Assembly (NCBI GenBank): GCA_040002595.1
Contig: JBDUED010000038.1
Location: forward strand, 1-16,666
Length of the DNA stretch: 16,666 bases
Source of the DNA: Dokdonella_A sp040002595
GTDB lineage: Bacteria > Pseudomonadota > Gammaproteobacteria > Xanthomonadales > Rhodanobacteraceae
Direction: 5' to 3'
The stretch's first letter is position 1. Each line of letters begins with the position of its first letter. The position numbers and the translations under genes were made by a program. Positions 1 to 7,142 of this stretch are shown here, in pieces. The notes beneath the pieces were generated by a model, which saw nothing but the letters and a program-made list of their open reading frames with translations, was not told the DNA's origin and searched no databases.

Positions 1-66
1 GGCGCAACGCCCCCGACCGCCGCTGCGTCCACGGCCGCGCCCTCCACGACGCAGATGCCCCGATGA
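1..66 (+). CDS. mrdA: C-terminal end of upstream gene, probably penicillin-binding protein 2 (partial)
   Basis: Frame 1 is open from the window edge and ends at TGA 64-66. It encodes about 21 residues rich in Ala, Thr and Pro and ending QMPR. There is no domain here to identify the protein. The call rests on position: mrdA (PBP2 transpeptidase) normally sits directly upstream of rodA, and Ala/Pro/Thr-rich tails are common on this protein in related bacteria. The stop overlaps the rodA start as ATGA, as expected for translationally coupled partners. The rodA frame is also open up to the window edge, so the assignment remains an inference. Confidence 0.55.
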   Translation, partial: GATPPTAAASTAAPSTTQMPR

Positions 67-1184
67 TGCTCGACGATTTCATCGCCCAGTTGGGTCAGCG
101 CGTGCGGGGCCTTGCGCGCAAGCCTCGCGTGGATCTGCCGCTGTTCGGCGCGTTGCTGCTGCTGATGGGCATCGGGCTGACAACGCTGTACAGCGCGAGC
201 GACCTGGATCATGCGCAGGTGATTTCGCAGGCGCTGCGTTTCGTGCTTGGCCTGACCCTGATGGCGTTGATCGCGCGCATTCCGCCGCTGACCTTGCGCA
301 ACTGGACGCCCTGGCTGTACGCCGGCAGCGTGGTCCTGCTCGTCGTCGTCGTCGTGCTCGGCGAAGGCCGCGGCGCCAATCGCTGGCTGGATCTGCGCAT
401 CGTGCGCTTCCAGCCCTCGGAACTGCTGAAACTCACCATGCCGATGATGGTCGCCTGGTATCTCAACCGCCGGCCATTGCCGCCGGGTTGGCGCACGCTC
501 GGCGTGGTGATGACGCTGATCGCCATTCCAGCCGCGTTGATCGCCAAACAACCCGACCTCGGCACGGCGCTGCTGATCGCCGCCAGTGGCGCGTTTGGCG
601 TGTTCCTGTCCGGGCTTGCGTGGTGGCGCATTGGCGTGGTGTTTGGCGCAGCCGCGGCAATGGTGCCGGTCGGTTGGCATTTCCTGCACGACTACCAGAA
701 AAATCGCGTGCTGACATTGCTCGATCCGGAAGCCGATCCGCTCGGCAATGGCTGGCACATCATCCAGTCGAAAATCGCGGTCGGCTCCGGCGGTGTGTGG
801 GGCAAGGGCTGGCATCACGGCACCCAATCGCGCCTGGAATTCCTGCCCGAACACACCACCGATTTCATCTTCTCGGTGTTCGCCGAAGAGTGGGGCTTGA
901 TCGGAGTATTGCTGCTGCTTTCCTTGTACGTGTTCATCATCGCGCGTTGCCTGTGGATTGCATCCAACGCGAAAGACACCTACGCGCGTCTGCTCGCCGG
1001 CGCAATCAGCATGGCGCTGTTCGTCTACGTGATGGTCAATGGCGGCATGATCACCGGCATGTTGCCGGTGGTCGGCGTGCCGCTGCCGCTGGTGAGCTAT
1101 GGCGGCACGTCGGCGGTGTCGCTGCTGGCCGGCTTCGGCGTGCTGATGTCGATCCATGCGCACCGCAAGGCAGTCGCGGCGTAG
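63..1184 (+). CDS. rodA: RodA, SEDS-family peptidoglycan glycosyltransferase of the elongasome
   Basis: RodA polymerises lipid II into glycan strands at the inner membrane during cell elongation, working with PBP2. The 373-aa product is close to the usual length of about 370 and is a polytopic membrane protein with roughly ten hydrophobic segments. SEDS signatures are clear: GRGANRWLDL followed by QPSELLK in the first half, LGTALLIAASG, GNGWHIIQSKIAVGSGG, then EHTTDFIFSVFAEEWGLIG, whose Asp (residue 267) aligns with the essential Asp of RodA/FtsW. PLPLVSYGGTS lies near the C-terminus. RodA rather than FtsW fits the mltB/rlpA neighbours. The start is ATG 63 or the adjacent ATG 66; 63 gives an ATGA overlap with the preceding gene. 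mltB follows after 23 bp. Confidence 0.95.
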   Translation: MMLDDFIAQLGQRVRGLARKPRVDLPLFGALLLLMGIGLTTLYSASDLDHAQVISQALRFVLGLTLMALIARIPPLTLRNWTPWLYAGSVVLLVVVVVLGEGRGANRWLDLRIVRFQPSELLKLTMPMMVAWYLNRRPLPPGWRTLGVVMTLIAIPAALIAKQPDLGTALLIAASGAFGVFLSGLAWWRIGVVFGAAAAMVPVGWHFLHDYQKNRVLTLLDPEADPLGNGWHIIQSKIAVGSGGVWGKGWHHGTQSRLEFLPEHTTDFIFSVFAEEWGLIGVLLLLSLYVFIIARCLWIASNAKDTYARLLAGAISMALFVYVMVNGGMITGMLPVVGVPLPLVSYGGTSAVSLLAGFGVLMSIHAHRKAVAA

Positions 1185-1207
1185 GCGTGCCGGTGTACAT
1201 TAGGACC

Positions 1208-2224
1208 ATGTCTGCACTTCCTCGCACCGTGTGCGCCCGCATCGTGATTTTTGTAGCCTGCGCGCTTGGCATGACGTGTGTCGATGCCGCGACGATCGCA
1301 AGCGAAGCGTCGCTGGGGACGGCCGAGCGCAGCTTCGCCGCTGAAGTCGCGCGCGAGGGCGGTCCGTCGGAAGCAAGCGTGCTGGCGACTTTGGCCCAGG
1401 CAAAAGTGCAGCCCTCGATTCTCGCCGCGATCGCGCGCCCGGCCGAGGCGGTGAAGCCGTGGAAGGATTACCGGCCGATTTTCCTGACCGACAAGCGCAT
1501 TGATGATGGCGTCGCGTTCTACAGCGCGAATCGCGAACTGCTCGATCGCGTCGGCAAGCAATACGGCGTGCCGCCCGAAATCATCGTTGCGATCATCGGT
1601 GTGGAAACCGGTTACGGGCGCAACAGCGGCAAGTATCGCGTGCTCGACGCACTCGCCACACTGGCCTTCCACTATCCGCCGCGCAGCAATTTTTTTCGCG
1701 GTGAACTGAAACAGTTGTTCCTGCTCGGCGAGCAGCACTTGGCGTATCCGCTGGATGAACTGAGAGGTTCCTATGCCGGTGCGATGGGCTGGGGCCAGTT
1801 CATGCCGACCAGCATCGCGCAGTGGGCGAAAGATGCGGACGGCGACGGGCGCATCGATCTGTGGAACTCGCTGCCGGATATCACGGCCAGCGTCGCCAAT
1901 TATTTTTCCGCGCACGGATGGCAGACGGGCCAGCCGGTCGCGGTGCGCGCCCAGCCCTCCAGCGACGCGCGCGTCCTCAAGCCCGCCACTCTTGAACCGA
2001 TCTACCCGATGCAGCAACTGGAAGCCTGGGGTTACGCGCCGACCGAACACGTCGACGCTGATGTCGCGTCAACCTTGCTTTCCCTCGATGGCGAACAAGG
2101 CCTCGAATACTGGCTGACCTTCAAGAATTTCTATGTGATCACCCGCTACAACAAGAGTCCGCTGTATTCGATGGCAGTGTGGCAACTGGCGCAGGCGATT
2201 GCCGCGGGCGCGTCGGCATCGTGA
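1208..2224 (+). CDS. mltB: MltB-type lytic murein transglycosylase
   Basis: The enzyme cleaves the MurNAc-GlcNAc bond of peptidoglycan non-hydrolytically, giving 1,6-anhydro ends. The 338-aa product starts with a signal peptide (about residues 1-28, ending VDAA). There is no convincing lipobox, so it is probably soluble periplasmic, unlike lipidated E. coli MltB. The catalytic Glu is E133 in IGVETGYGR. GAMGWGQFMPTS (about 191-202) forms the substrate groove, and DADGDGRID (209-217) matches the EF-hand-like calcium loop of Slt35. ATG 1208 is chosen because it begins the signal peptide; its SD (AGGA 1202-1205) lies very close. In-frame GTG codons at 1187 and 1193 are alternatives. The frame stays open upstream across rodA, but that part is a shadow. 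The stop overlaps the rlpA start (GTGA). Confidence 0.93.
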   Translation: MSALPRTVCARIVIFVACALGMTCVDAATIASEASLGTAERSFAAEVAREGGPSEASVLATLAQAKVQPSILAAIARPAEAVKPWKDYRPIFLTDKRIDDGVAFYSANRELLDRVGKQYGVPPEIIVAIIGVETGYGRNSGKYRVLDALATLAFHYPPRSNFFRGELKQLFLLGEQHLAYPLDELRGSYAGAMGWGQFMPTSIAQWAKDADGDGRIDLWNSLPDITASVANYFSAHGWQTGQPVAVRAQPSSDARVLKPATLEPIYPMQQLEAWGYAPTEHVDADVASTLLSLDGEQGLEYWLTFKNFYVITRYNKSPLYSMAVWQLAQAIAAGASAS

Positions 2225-3249
2225 GGCTGCAGTGCGCGCTGGTATGCGTCGGGATTGGCCTGTTGCTGGGCGCGTGTGCGAGTCACGGTCCGCGCACGCG
2301 ACGTGCGTCGCCGCCGCCGCAACCGCCCGTAGCGTCCAGCGTGCGCAGCGAGCATGCGCCGCGAGACAATACCGCACGTTCGCAATCGGAGCGCTATCGG
2401 CAAAATGACGACAACGGCCCGGCCGCCCCGCTGATCGACGTGAGCAAGATTCCCGAACCTGTGCCGAAAGTCGAGCCGCGATCGCGCTACGGCAACAAGC
2501 CGACCTACAGCGTGCTCGGTCAGTCATACCATGTGCTCGACGATGCGCGCGGCTATGACGAGAAAGGTCTTGCCTCGTGGTACGGCAACAAGTTCCACGG
2601 CTACATGACGTCGTCGTTCGAGGCCTACGACATGTACGCGTTCAGTGCGGCCCACAAGACCTTGCCGTTGCCCAGCTATGCGCGGGTGACCAATCTCGAC
2701 AACGGCAAAAGCGTGATCGTGCGCATCAATGATCGCGGCCCGTTCCACGAAAACCGCATCATCGATCTTTCGTATGCGGCTGCGGTGAAGATCGGCATCT
2801 GGCCCAAGGGCACCGGCGTTGTCGAAGTGCGCGCGATCGATCCTTCGCAGCCGGATGTCGAGCGGCCATCGACTCGCACCGTTGCGACGTCGCCGGCCCA
2901 TGCGCCGCCGCCATCGCTGGTGGCAGCGACGCGTATCGCGCCTGGCAAGTCGCCAGCAGCCGTGGCGCGCGGGGATACGTCCAGCTTCGCTACGGTGGGG
3001 ACACGTGGCGCAGCGCGCATCTATCTGCAACTGGGTGCATTCGACGATCGTGCGAATGCCGAACGCGCCGGTGCGAATGCGACGCGCGCTGGACTCGAGC
3101 ATGTCGGAATCGAATCGGTGGCGGTCGCCGGGCGCACCGTGCACCGGGTGCGCGTGGGGCCGGTCGCGGACGCGGCTGCTGCCGACGCGCTCAGTGAGCG
3201 CATCGAGAAACTTGGATTCGGCGCTCCGCGGGTCGCGATCGAGCGCTGA
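2221..3249 (+). CDS. rlpA: RlpA, septal/elongation lytic transglycosylase lipoprotein with SPOR domain
   Basis: In Pseudomonas, RlpA is an outer-membrane lipoprotein that cleaves peptide-stripped glycan strands. GTG 2221, overlapping the mltB stop as GTGA, gives 342 aa with a textbook lipoprotein signal, LLLGAC with the lipidated Cys at residue 19. A longer ATG start at 2179 would bury that signal. A disordered Ser/Pro/Arg-rich linker follows. The double-psi beta-barrel runs from about 115 to 215 (GLASWYGNKFHG, AAHKTLPLP, RINDRGPFHENRIIDLS). E134, H145 and D171 have the same spacing (11 and 26) as the catalytic residues I recall for P. aeruginosa RlpA, so it should be active. A C-terminal SPOR domain (about 266-342, starting RIYLQLGAF) should bind denuded glycan. 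Confidence 0.94.
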   Translation: MRLQCALVCVGIGLLLGACASHGPRTRRASPPPQPPVASSVRSEHAPRDNTARSQSERYRQNDDNGPAAPLIDVSKIPEPVPKVEPRSRYGNKPTYSVLGQSYHVLDDARGYDEKGLASWYGNKFHGYMTSSFEAYDMYAFSAAHKTLPLPSYARVTNLDNGKSVIVRINDRGPFHENRIIDLSYAAAVKIGIWPKGTGVVEVRAIDPSQPDVERPSTRTVATSPAHAPPPSLVAATRIAPGKSPAAVARGDTSSFATVGTRGAARIYLQLGAFDDRANAERAGANATRAGLEHVGIESVAVAGRTVHRVRVGPVADAAAADALSERIEKLGFGAPRVAIER

Positions 3250-3501
3250 TCAAGGCATGAACGTGTGTGCTTTGTGGCAGCAGCGTGATACGCACAGTGT
3301 TTTTGCGCTGCGCGGTCTGCCACAATTCCGTTTTGCACGCCATGCATTGCTTGACCTGATTCCGAATGGAATCGCACGCGATCGATCATTCGATCTGTGG
3401 CGCCGCAGATGGCGCGGTTTCGCCCCCATGCGCGCTTGAAGAACAGCCATGACGGCTTCTTCAGTACCCCTTCAACATCGATGCAGGACCGAAATCCCGA
3501 A
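3250..3501 (+). other. rlpA-dacA intergenic region with small inverted repeats
   Basis: This stretch holds no credible gene on either strand. Three short inverted repeats are visible. The first is a perfect 6-bp arm pair around a 4-base loop, GATTCCGAATGGAATC (3358-3373). The second is GCGCC/GGCGC at 3400-3415. The third is GAAGAA..GCC paired with GGCTTCTTC across 3438-3462 with a two-base bulge, 40 bp before the dacA start. None is followed by a T-run. TTGACC at 3351-3356 resembles a -35 box but has no good -10 partner. Presumably the rlpA transcript ends and a dacA promoter lies here, but I cannot place either firmly. Confidence 0.4.
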
Positions 3502-4872
3502 ATGAAGCTGTCGCCTTTTGTCGTTCTCGCCACTCTCGTGTTTGCCAGCGTCCCGCTCGGGGCGCGCACCAGGTCCCATTCGCATTCAACTCCCGCACCC
3601 ACGTCCGCACCGTCGACAGCGGCACCGACCGCCGCTTCCGGTACTACCGCACCCGCAGCGGCCGCGGCTGCCAACCCCAATCTGCCGACGCCGCAAGCGG
3701 TGCCCAAACCCGTACCCCTGCCGGTTGCTGGTGCGGGCGCCGGTCCGACTCCGCCGCCGCCGGCAATCGAGGCGAAAAGCTGGGTCTTGATGGACTACGC
3801 CACCGGCCAGGTGCTGGCCGGCGAGAATCCCGATCTGCGCGTCGCGCCCGCTTCGATCACCAAGGTGATGACGTCGTATGTGGTCTCAGCGGAACTGGCG
3901 CACGGCAAGATCCACCGCGACGATCAGGTTTTCATCAGCGAGCATGCGTGGCGCGCTGGCGGCGCCGGCACCGATGGCTCGACCAGCTTCCTGCAGCTCA
4001 ACAGCAAGGTACCGCTGAAGGATTTGCTGTCCGGCATGATCATTCAGTCCGGTAATGATTCAGCGATCGCGCTGGCCGAACACGTCGCCGGATCCGAAGA
4101 CACGTTCGCGCAACTGATGAATCAGTACGCGGCGAAAATCGGCATGACCGGTACCCACTATGTCGATGCCAGCGGCCTGCCGAACGCAAACCATTACACG
4201 ACCGCACACGATGTGGCGCTGCTGTCGCGCGCGTTGATCCACGATTACCCGGAGGACTACACGATCTACTCGGTCAAGGAGTTCGAGTGGAATGGAATCA
4301 AGCAGCACAACCGCAACACACTGCTGTGGCGCGATGAAAGTGTCGATGGCATCAAGACCGGACACACCTCCGAAGCCGGGTTTTGTCTGGCGACATCGGC
4401 CAAGCGCGGCGATCAGCGCCTGATCGCCGTGGTGATGGGCGCGCCGAGCGAGAAACAGCGGGCCGACGACAACCAGGAACTGCTCAACTACGGGTTCCGA
4501 TTTTTCGACACGCACCAGCTCTACGCTGCGAACACGCCGCTGGCGACCCCGGAGTTGTGGAAAGGCGCGGTCGCGAATGTGCCGCTCGGCGTTGCGGATC
4601 CTGTGCTGGTGACGTTTCCGCGCGGCCGCTACGGTGATCTCAAGGCCAGCCTCGACATACCCGCGCGACTGGTGGCGCCGATCGTCAAAGGCAAGCCGAT
4701 CGGCCTATTGAAGGTGCAACTCGACGGCAAGACCTTGCTGGAGCGACCGCTGATCGCGTTGGCCGACGGTCCAGAAGGCGGTTTCTTCAAGCGGCTCTCG
4801 GACAGCGCGTGGATGTGGTTCAAGGGCGACGCCGGCAGCAGCGTTTCTGCCGCGGCACCGAAGGGGAATTGA
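3502..4872 (+). CDS. dacA: D-alanyl-D-alanine carboxypeptidase, PBP5/6 family (peptidase S11)
   Basis: The enzyme removes the terminal D-Ala from peptidoglycan pentapeptides on the periplasmic face of the inner membrane. The 456-aa product has a signal peptide (about 1-21) and the three penicillin-binding motifs: SITK (S118 nucleophile, K121), SGN (183-185) and KTG (285-287). The PBP5 C-terminal beta domain follows, ending in a hydrophobic/aromatic stretch (FFKRLSDSAWMWFKG) that could act as the membrane anchor. Unusual is a Pro/Ala/Thr-rich linker (about 25-90) before the catalytic domain, making it longer than the roughly 400-aa E. coli enzymes. ATG 3502 starts the signal peptide directly; ATG 3481 is in frame and would add seven residues. 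Neither has a clear SD. Symbol dacA rests on E. coli synteny (rlpA-dacA-ybeD-lipB); dacC is equally used in relatives. Confidence 0.92.
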   Translation: MKLSPFVVLATLVFASVPLGARTRSHSHSTPAPTSAPSTAAPTAASGTTAPAAAAAANPNLPTPQAVPKPVPLPVAGAGAGPTPPPPAIEAKSWVLMDYATGQVLAGENPDLRVAPASITKVMTSYVVSAELAHGKIHRDDQVFISEHAWRAGGAGTDGSTSFLQLNSKVPLKDLLSGMIIQSGNDSAIALAEHVAGSEDTFAQLMNQYAAKIGMTGTHYVDASGLPNANHYTTAHDVALLSRALIHDYPEDYTIYSVKEFEWNGIKQHNRNTLLWRDESVDGIKTGHTSEAGFCLATSAKRGDQRLIAVVMGAPSEKQRADDNQELLNYGFRFFDTHQLYAANTPLATPELWKGAVANVPLGVADPVLVTFPRGRYGDLKASLDIPARLVAPIVKGKPIGLLKVQLDGKTLLERPLIALADGPEGGFFKRLSDSAWMWFKGDAGSSVSAAAPKGN

Positions 4873-4984
4873 AGCTTTGTGGTCATGCGTGGAGTGTTCG
4901 GTGATACGGAAAATCGAATGGAACCGAGCGAAATGATTGATTGAGGCCACTGCTCCCGGCCGGAAGGTGGGCTCGTCTTGCGGC

Positions 4985-4999
4985 GCGGGACGCTCCCGC
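4985..4999 (+). terminator. Hairpin between dacA and ybeD, weak terminator candidate
   Basis: GCGGGA-CGC-TCCCGC is a perfect 6-bp stem with a 3-base loop, followed by a loosely T-rich ATCGCTTTGTTT. It lies about 112 bp after the dacA stop and 28 bp before the ybeD start, so it could end the dacA transcript or act as a leader structure for ybeD. The T-run is interrupted, which keeps this tentative. Confidence 0.35.
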
Positions 5000-5027
5000 A
5001 TCGCTTTGTTTGATGGAGAGCGTATCG

Positions 5028-5318
5028 ATGAAAGATTTGGAAGAAATCCAGGCGCAGCAACCCGACCAGGGCTTCCAGTTTCCGGGCGTCTTTGAAATAA
5101 CCGCGATGGGTGACGCGACGGCCGGACTCGAGACCCGGGTGCCACAAATTCTCCAAAACCTCGGTCTCAGTGTGCTGGCCGGCTCGACGCGCTTGCGACC
5201 CTCACGCGAAGGCAACTACCTCGCGGTATCGGTCAGCTTCACCTGCCCCAGTCGCCAGAAATACGATGAAGCGCACGCAGCCCTGCGCGCGGAACCTTCG
5301 ATCCGCTGGACGCTGTAA
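5028..5318 (+). CDS. ybeD: YbeD-like DUF493 family protein
   Basis: This small cytoplasmic protein of 96 aa (E. coli YbeD has 87) has an ACT-like fold in its family and no firmly established role. It is recognised by FQFPGVFEITAMG near residue 16, the GNYLAVSVSFTC strand and the terminal IRWTL, which parallel FPTPFTYKVMG, GNYHSVSITI and IVRMVL in E. coli YbeD. ATG 5028 is chosen because GGAGAG at 5015-5020 lies 7 bases upstream; an in-frame ATG at 5013 has no SD. Its conserved position just before lipB suggests, without proving, a link to lipoate or envelope metabolism. lipB starts about 39 bp downstream, depending on which start is real. Confidence 0.9.
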   Translation: MKDLEEIQAQQPDQGFQFPGVFEITAMGDATAGLETRVPQILQNLGLSVLAGSTRLRPSREGNYLAVSVSFTCPSRQKYDEAHAALRAEPSIRWTL

Positions 5319-5357
5319 TGAAACCGCAACGCGAGTGGGGATGGGGATACGCACGAC

Positions 5358-6095
5358 GTGGAAACTGAGGAACGCGCGTTCTTGAATCCCGAATCCGGAA
5401 TTCCGGGTGGCGAATCCCGTCTGCTGGTGCGTCTCCTTGGTCGTCAGTCGTACGAACCGGTGTGGCACGCGATGCAGGCGTTCACCGATGCGCGCGGACC
5501 GGATACGCCGGACGAATTGTGGGTGCTTGAACACGATGCGGTATTCACCCTGGGGCAGGCGGGCAAGTGGGAGCACGTGCTGGTGCCCGGCGATATCCCC
5601 GTCATTCCGGTCGATCGCGGCGGCCAGGTCACCTATCACGGGCCGGGCCAGATCGTTGCCTATCCGCTGATCGATCTGCGCCGGTTGAAAATCGGCGTGC
5701 GCGAGCTGGTCAACCGCATCGAGCAGGCGATCATCGACACGCTCGACACCTGGAATATCGTTGCGGCACGTCGCGAGGGCGCTCCCGGCGTGTATGTCGG
5801 CGACGCCAAAGTCGCGGCGCTTGGCTTGCGCGTGCGCCGCGGCTGTTCGTTGCATGGATTGGCGTTCAATGTCGCGATGGATCTGGAGCCGTTTCAGCGC
5901 ATCAACCCGTGTGGCTATCAGGGCTTGGCGGTCACCCAGGTGCTAGACTTGGGCGGACCGGGATCGCTGGCGGCAGTCGAAGCGATCCTGGTTGGCGAAC
6001 TGGCCGGCCAGTTCGGGCTGATCGCGCAACATGCAGACCCTTCAATCCCTTTCCTTTCTGTCGGCGACGCCGCGCGCGTGGCCCCATCCGCATGA
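5358..6095 (+). CDS. lipB: LipB, octanoyl-[ACP]:protein octanoyltransferase
   Basis: LipB moves octanoate from acyl carrier protein to a lysine of lipoyl domains (pyruvate and 2-oxoglutarate dehydrogenases, glycine cleavage H protein), the first step of de novo lipoylation. Counted from GTG 5358 (245 aa), it shows DRGGQVTYHGPGQ, the catalytic Lys K151 in GDAKVAALGLR, and the acyl-thioester Cys C185 in RINPCGYQG. The body aligns closely with E. coli LipB from VRLLGRQSYEPVW on. The first 21 or so codons lie in GAATCC-repeat DNA and read NPESGIPGGESR, which looks like translated repeat. In-frame alternatives are TTG 5382 (GAGGAA 9 bases upstream) and GTG 5427 (222 aa, nearer the E. coli 213). 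The stop overlaps the lipA start as ATGA. Confidence 0.93.
   Translation: METEERAFLNPESGIPGGESRLLVRLLGRQSYEPVWHAMQAFTDARGPDTPDELWVLEHDAVFTLGQAGKWEHVLVPGDIPVIPVDRGGQVTYHGPGQIVAYPLIDLRRLKIGVRELVNRIEQAIIDTLDTWNIVAARREGAPGVYVGDAKVAALGLRVRRGCSLHGLAFNVAMDLEPFQRINPCGYQGLAVTQVLDLGGPGSLAAVEAILVGELAGQFGLIAQHADPSIPFLSVGDAARVAPSA
5384..5418. repeat. GAATCC-type short repeat cluster before/within lipB 5' end
   Basis: Four near-identical heptads are visible: GAATCCC 5384-5390, GAATCCG 5391-5397, GAATTCC 5398-5404 and GAATCCC 5412-5418. They include the perfect 12-bp palindrome CCGGAATTCCGG at 5395-5406. A related tandem pair, GGGGAT at 5337-5342 and 5343-5348, lies just upstream. Degenerate GGGATTC/GAATCCC runs are familiar intergenic sequence in Xanthomonadales. 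Translated, they give ESGI/ESR peptides like the N-terminus proposed for LipB here. Confidence 0.5.
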
Positions 6096-7090
6096 TCGAC
6101 GTCAAAACCATTCCTCTGGCGGTCGTCGCCAACGATCCGCTCGCTCCACCGGACAAACAGCTTGGCGAAGACAAGATCGCGCGTAACCGCGCCGGTTTTT
6201 CCGACGCGCCGATGCTGCGCAAGCCGTCGTGGATTCGCGTGCGCATTCCACCCGGCAATGCGGTCGCCCAACTCAAGGCCAAGCTGCGCGCCAACCATCT
6301 GGTCACGGTGTGCGAGGAGGCTTCGTGCCCCAACATCCACGAATGTTTCGGCAAGGGCACCGCCACGTTCATGATCCTCGGCGAAGTGTGCACCCGGCGC
6401 TGTTCGTTCTGCGATGTCGCGCATGGCCGTCCGGGCGCGGTCGATCCGCTGGAACCGGCACATCTGGCCGGCACGATTCGCGACATGGGTTTGCGCTACG
6501 TCGTGATCACCTCGGTCGATCGAGACGATCTGCGTGATGGCGGCGCGGGGCATTTTGCCGCCTGCATCAAGGCCGTCCGCTTCGAGAATCCGTCGATCAA
6601 GATCGAGATCCTGACACCGGATTTCCGCGGCAAGGGGCGAATGGAGCGCGCTCTGGACTTGCTCGCCACCGATCCGCCGGACGTGTTCAATCACAATCTG
6701 GAAACACCGCGGGCGCTGTATCGCGAAGTGCGTCCGGGTGCGGATTACGACTGGTCGCTGAGCCTGTTGGCGCAGTTCAAGGCGCGCCATCCGGACGTCC
6801 CTACCAAGTCCGGCATCATGCTGGGCCTCGGTGAGACATTGGAGCAGGTCGAGGAAACGTTGAACGATCTGCGTGCGCACGCGGTCGACATGGTGACGAT
6901 CGGCCAGTACCTGCAGCCGACCGCGCATCATCATCCTGTGCTTCGCTATTGGACGCCCGACGAGTTCAAGGCGATCGAGGCGCTGGGTTACCGGATCGGC
7001 TTCAGCCACGTCGCCTCCGGTCCGCTGGTGCGTTCTTCCTACCATGCGGACGAGATGGCGCACGCGGCGGGTTATGTACAGGTTGCATAG
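6092..7090 (+). CDS. lipA: LipA, lipoyl synthase (radical SAM)
   Basis: LipA inserts two sulfur atoms into protein-bound octanoyl groups, completing the lipoyl cofactor. The 332-aa product carries the auxiliary-cluster motif CEEASCPNIHEC (C74, C79, C85), which supplies the sulfur, and the radical-SAM motif CTRRCSFCD (C100, C104, C107). The terminal RSSY (314-317) provides the serine ligand of the auxiliary cluster. All ligands are present, so it should be functional. The N-terminus (VKTIPLAVVAN.. then KPSWIRVRIP) is of normal proteobacterial length. ATG 6092 overlaps the lipB stop, implying translational coupling and matched amounts of the two successive enzymes. prc follows after 52 bp. Confidence 0.97.
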   Translation: MIDVKTIPLAVVANDPLAPPDKQLGEDKIARNRAGFSDAPMLRKPSWIRVRIPPGNAVAQLKAKLRANHLVTVCEEASCPNIHECFGKGTATFMILGEVCTRRCSFCDVAHGRPGAVDPLEPAHLAGTIRDMGLRYVVITSVDRDDLRDGGAGHFAACIKAVRFENPSIKIEILTPDFRGKGRMERALDLLATDPPDVFNHNLETPRALYREVRPGADYDWSLSLLAQFKARHPDVPTKSGIMLGLGETLEQVEETLNDLRAHAVDMVTIGQYLQPTAHHHPVLRYWTPDEFKAIEALGYRIGFSHVASGPLVRSSYHADEMAHAAGYVQVA

Positions 7091-7142
7091 GCTAAACAGG
7101 TGGGCTTACCCCCGTTTGAAAATTTGCGGAGAGACAAGGTAC

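Noticed and set aside
488..1207. N-terminal extension of MltB overlapping rodA
   Set aside because: This part of the frame is Arg-rich shadow sequence over rodA; the signal peptide beginning at 1208 marks the true start.
5918..7063. Minus-strand open frame of 381 codons
   Set aside because: It is antisense to lipB/lipA, which have complete catalytic motifs.
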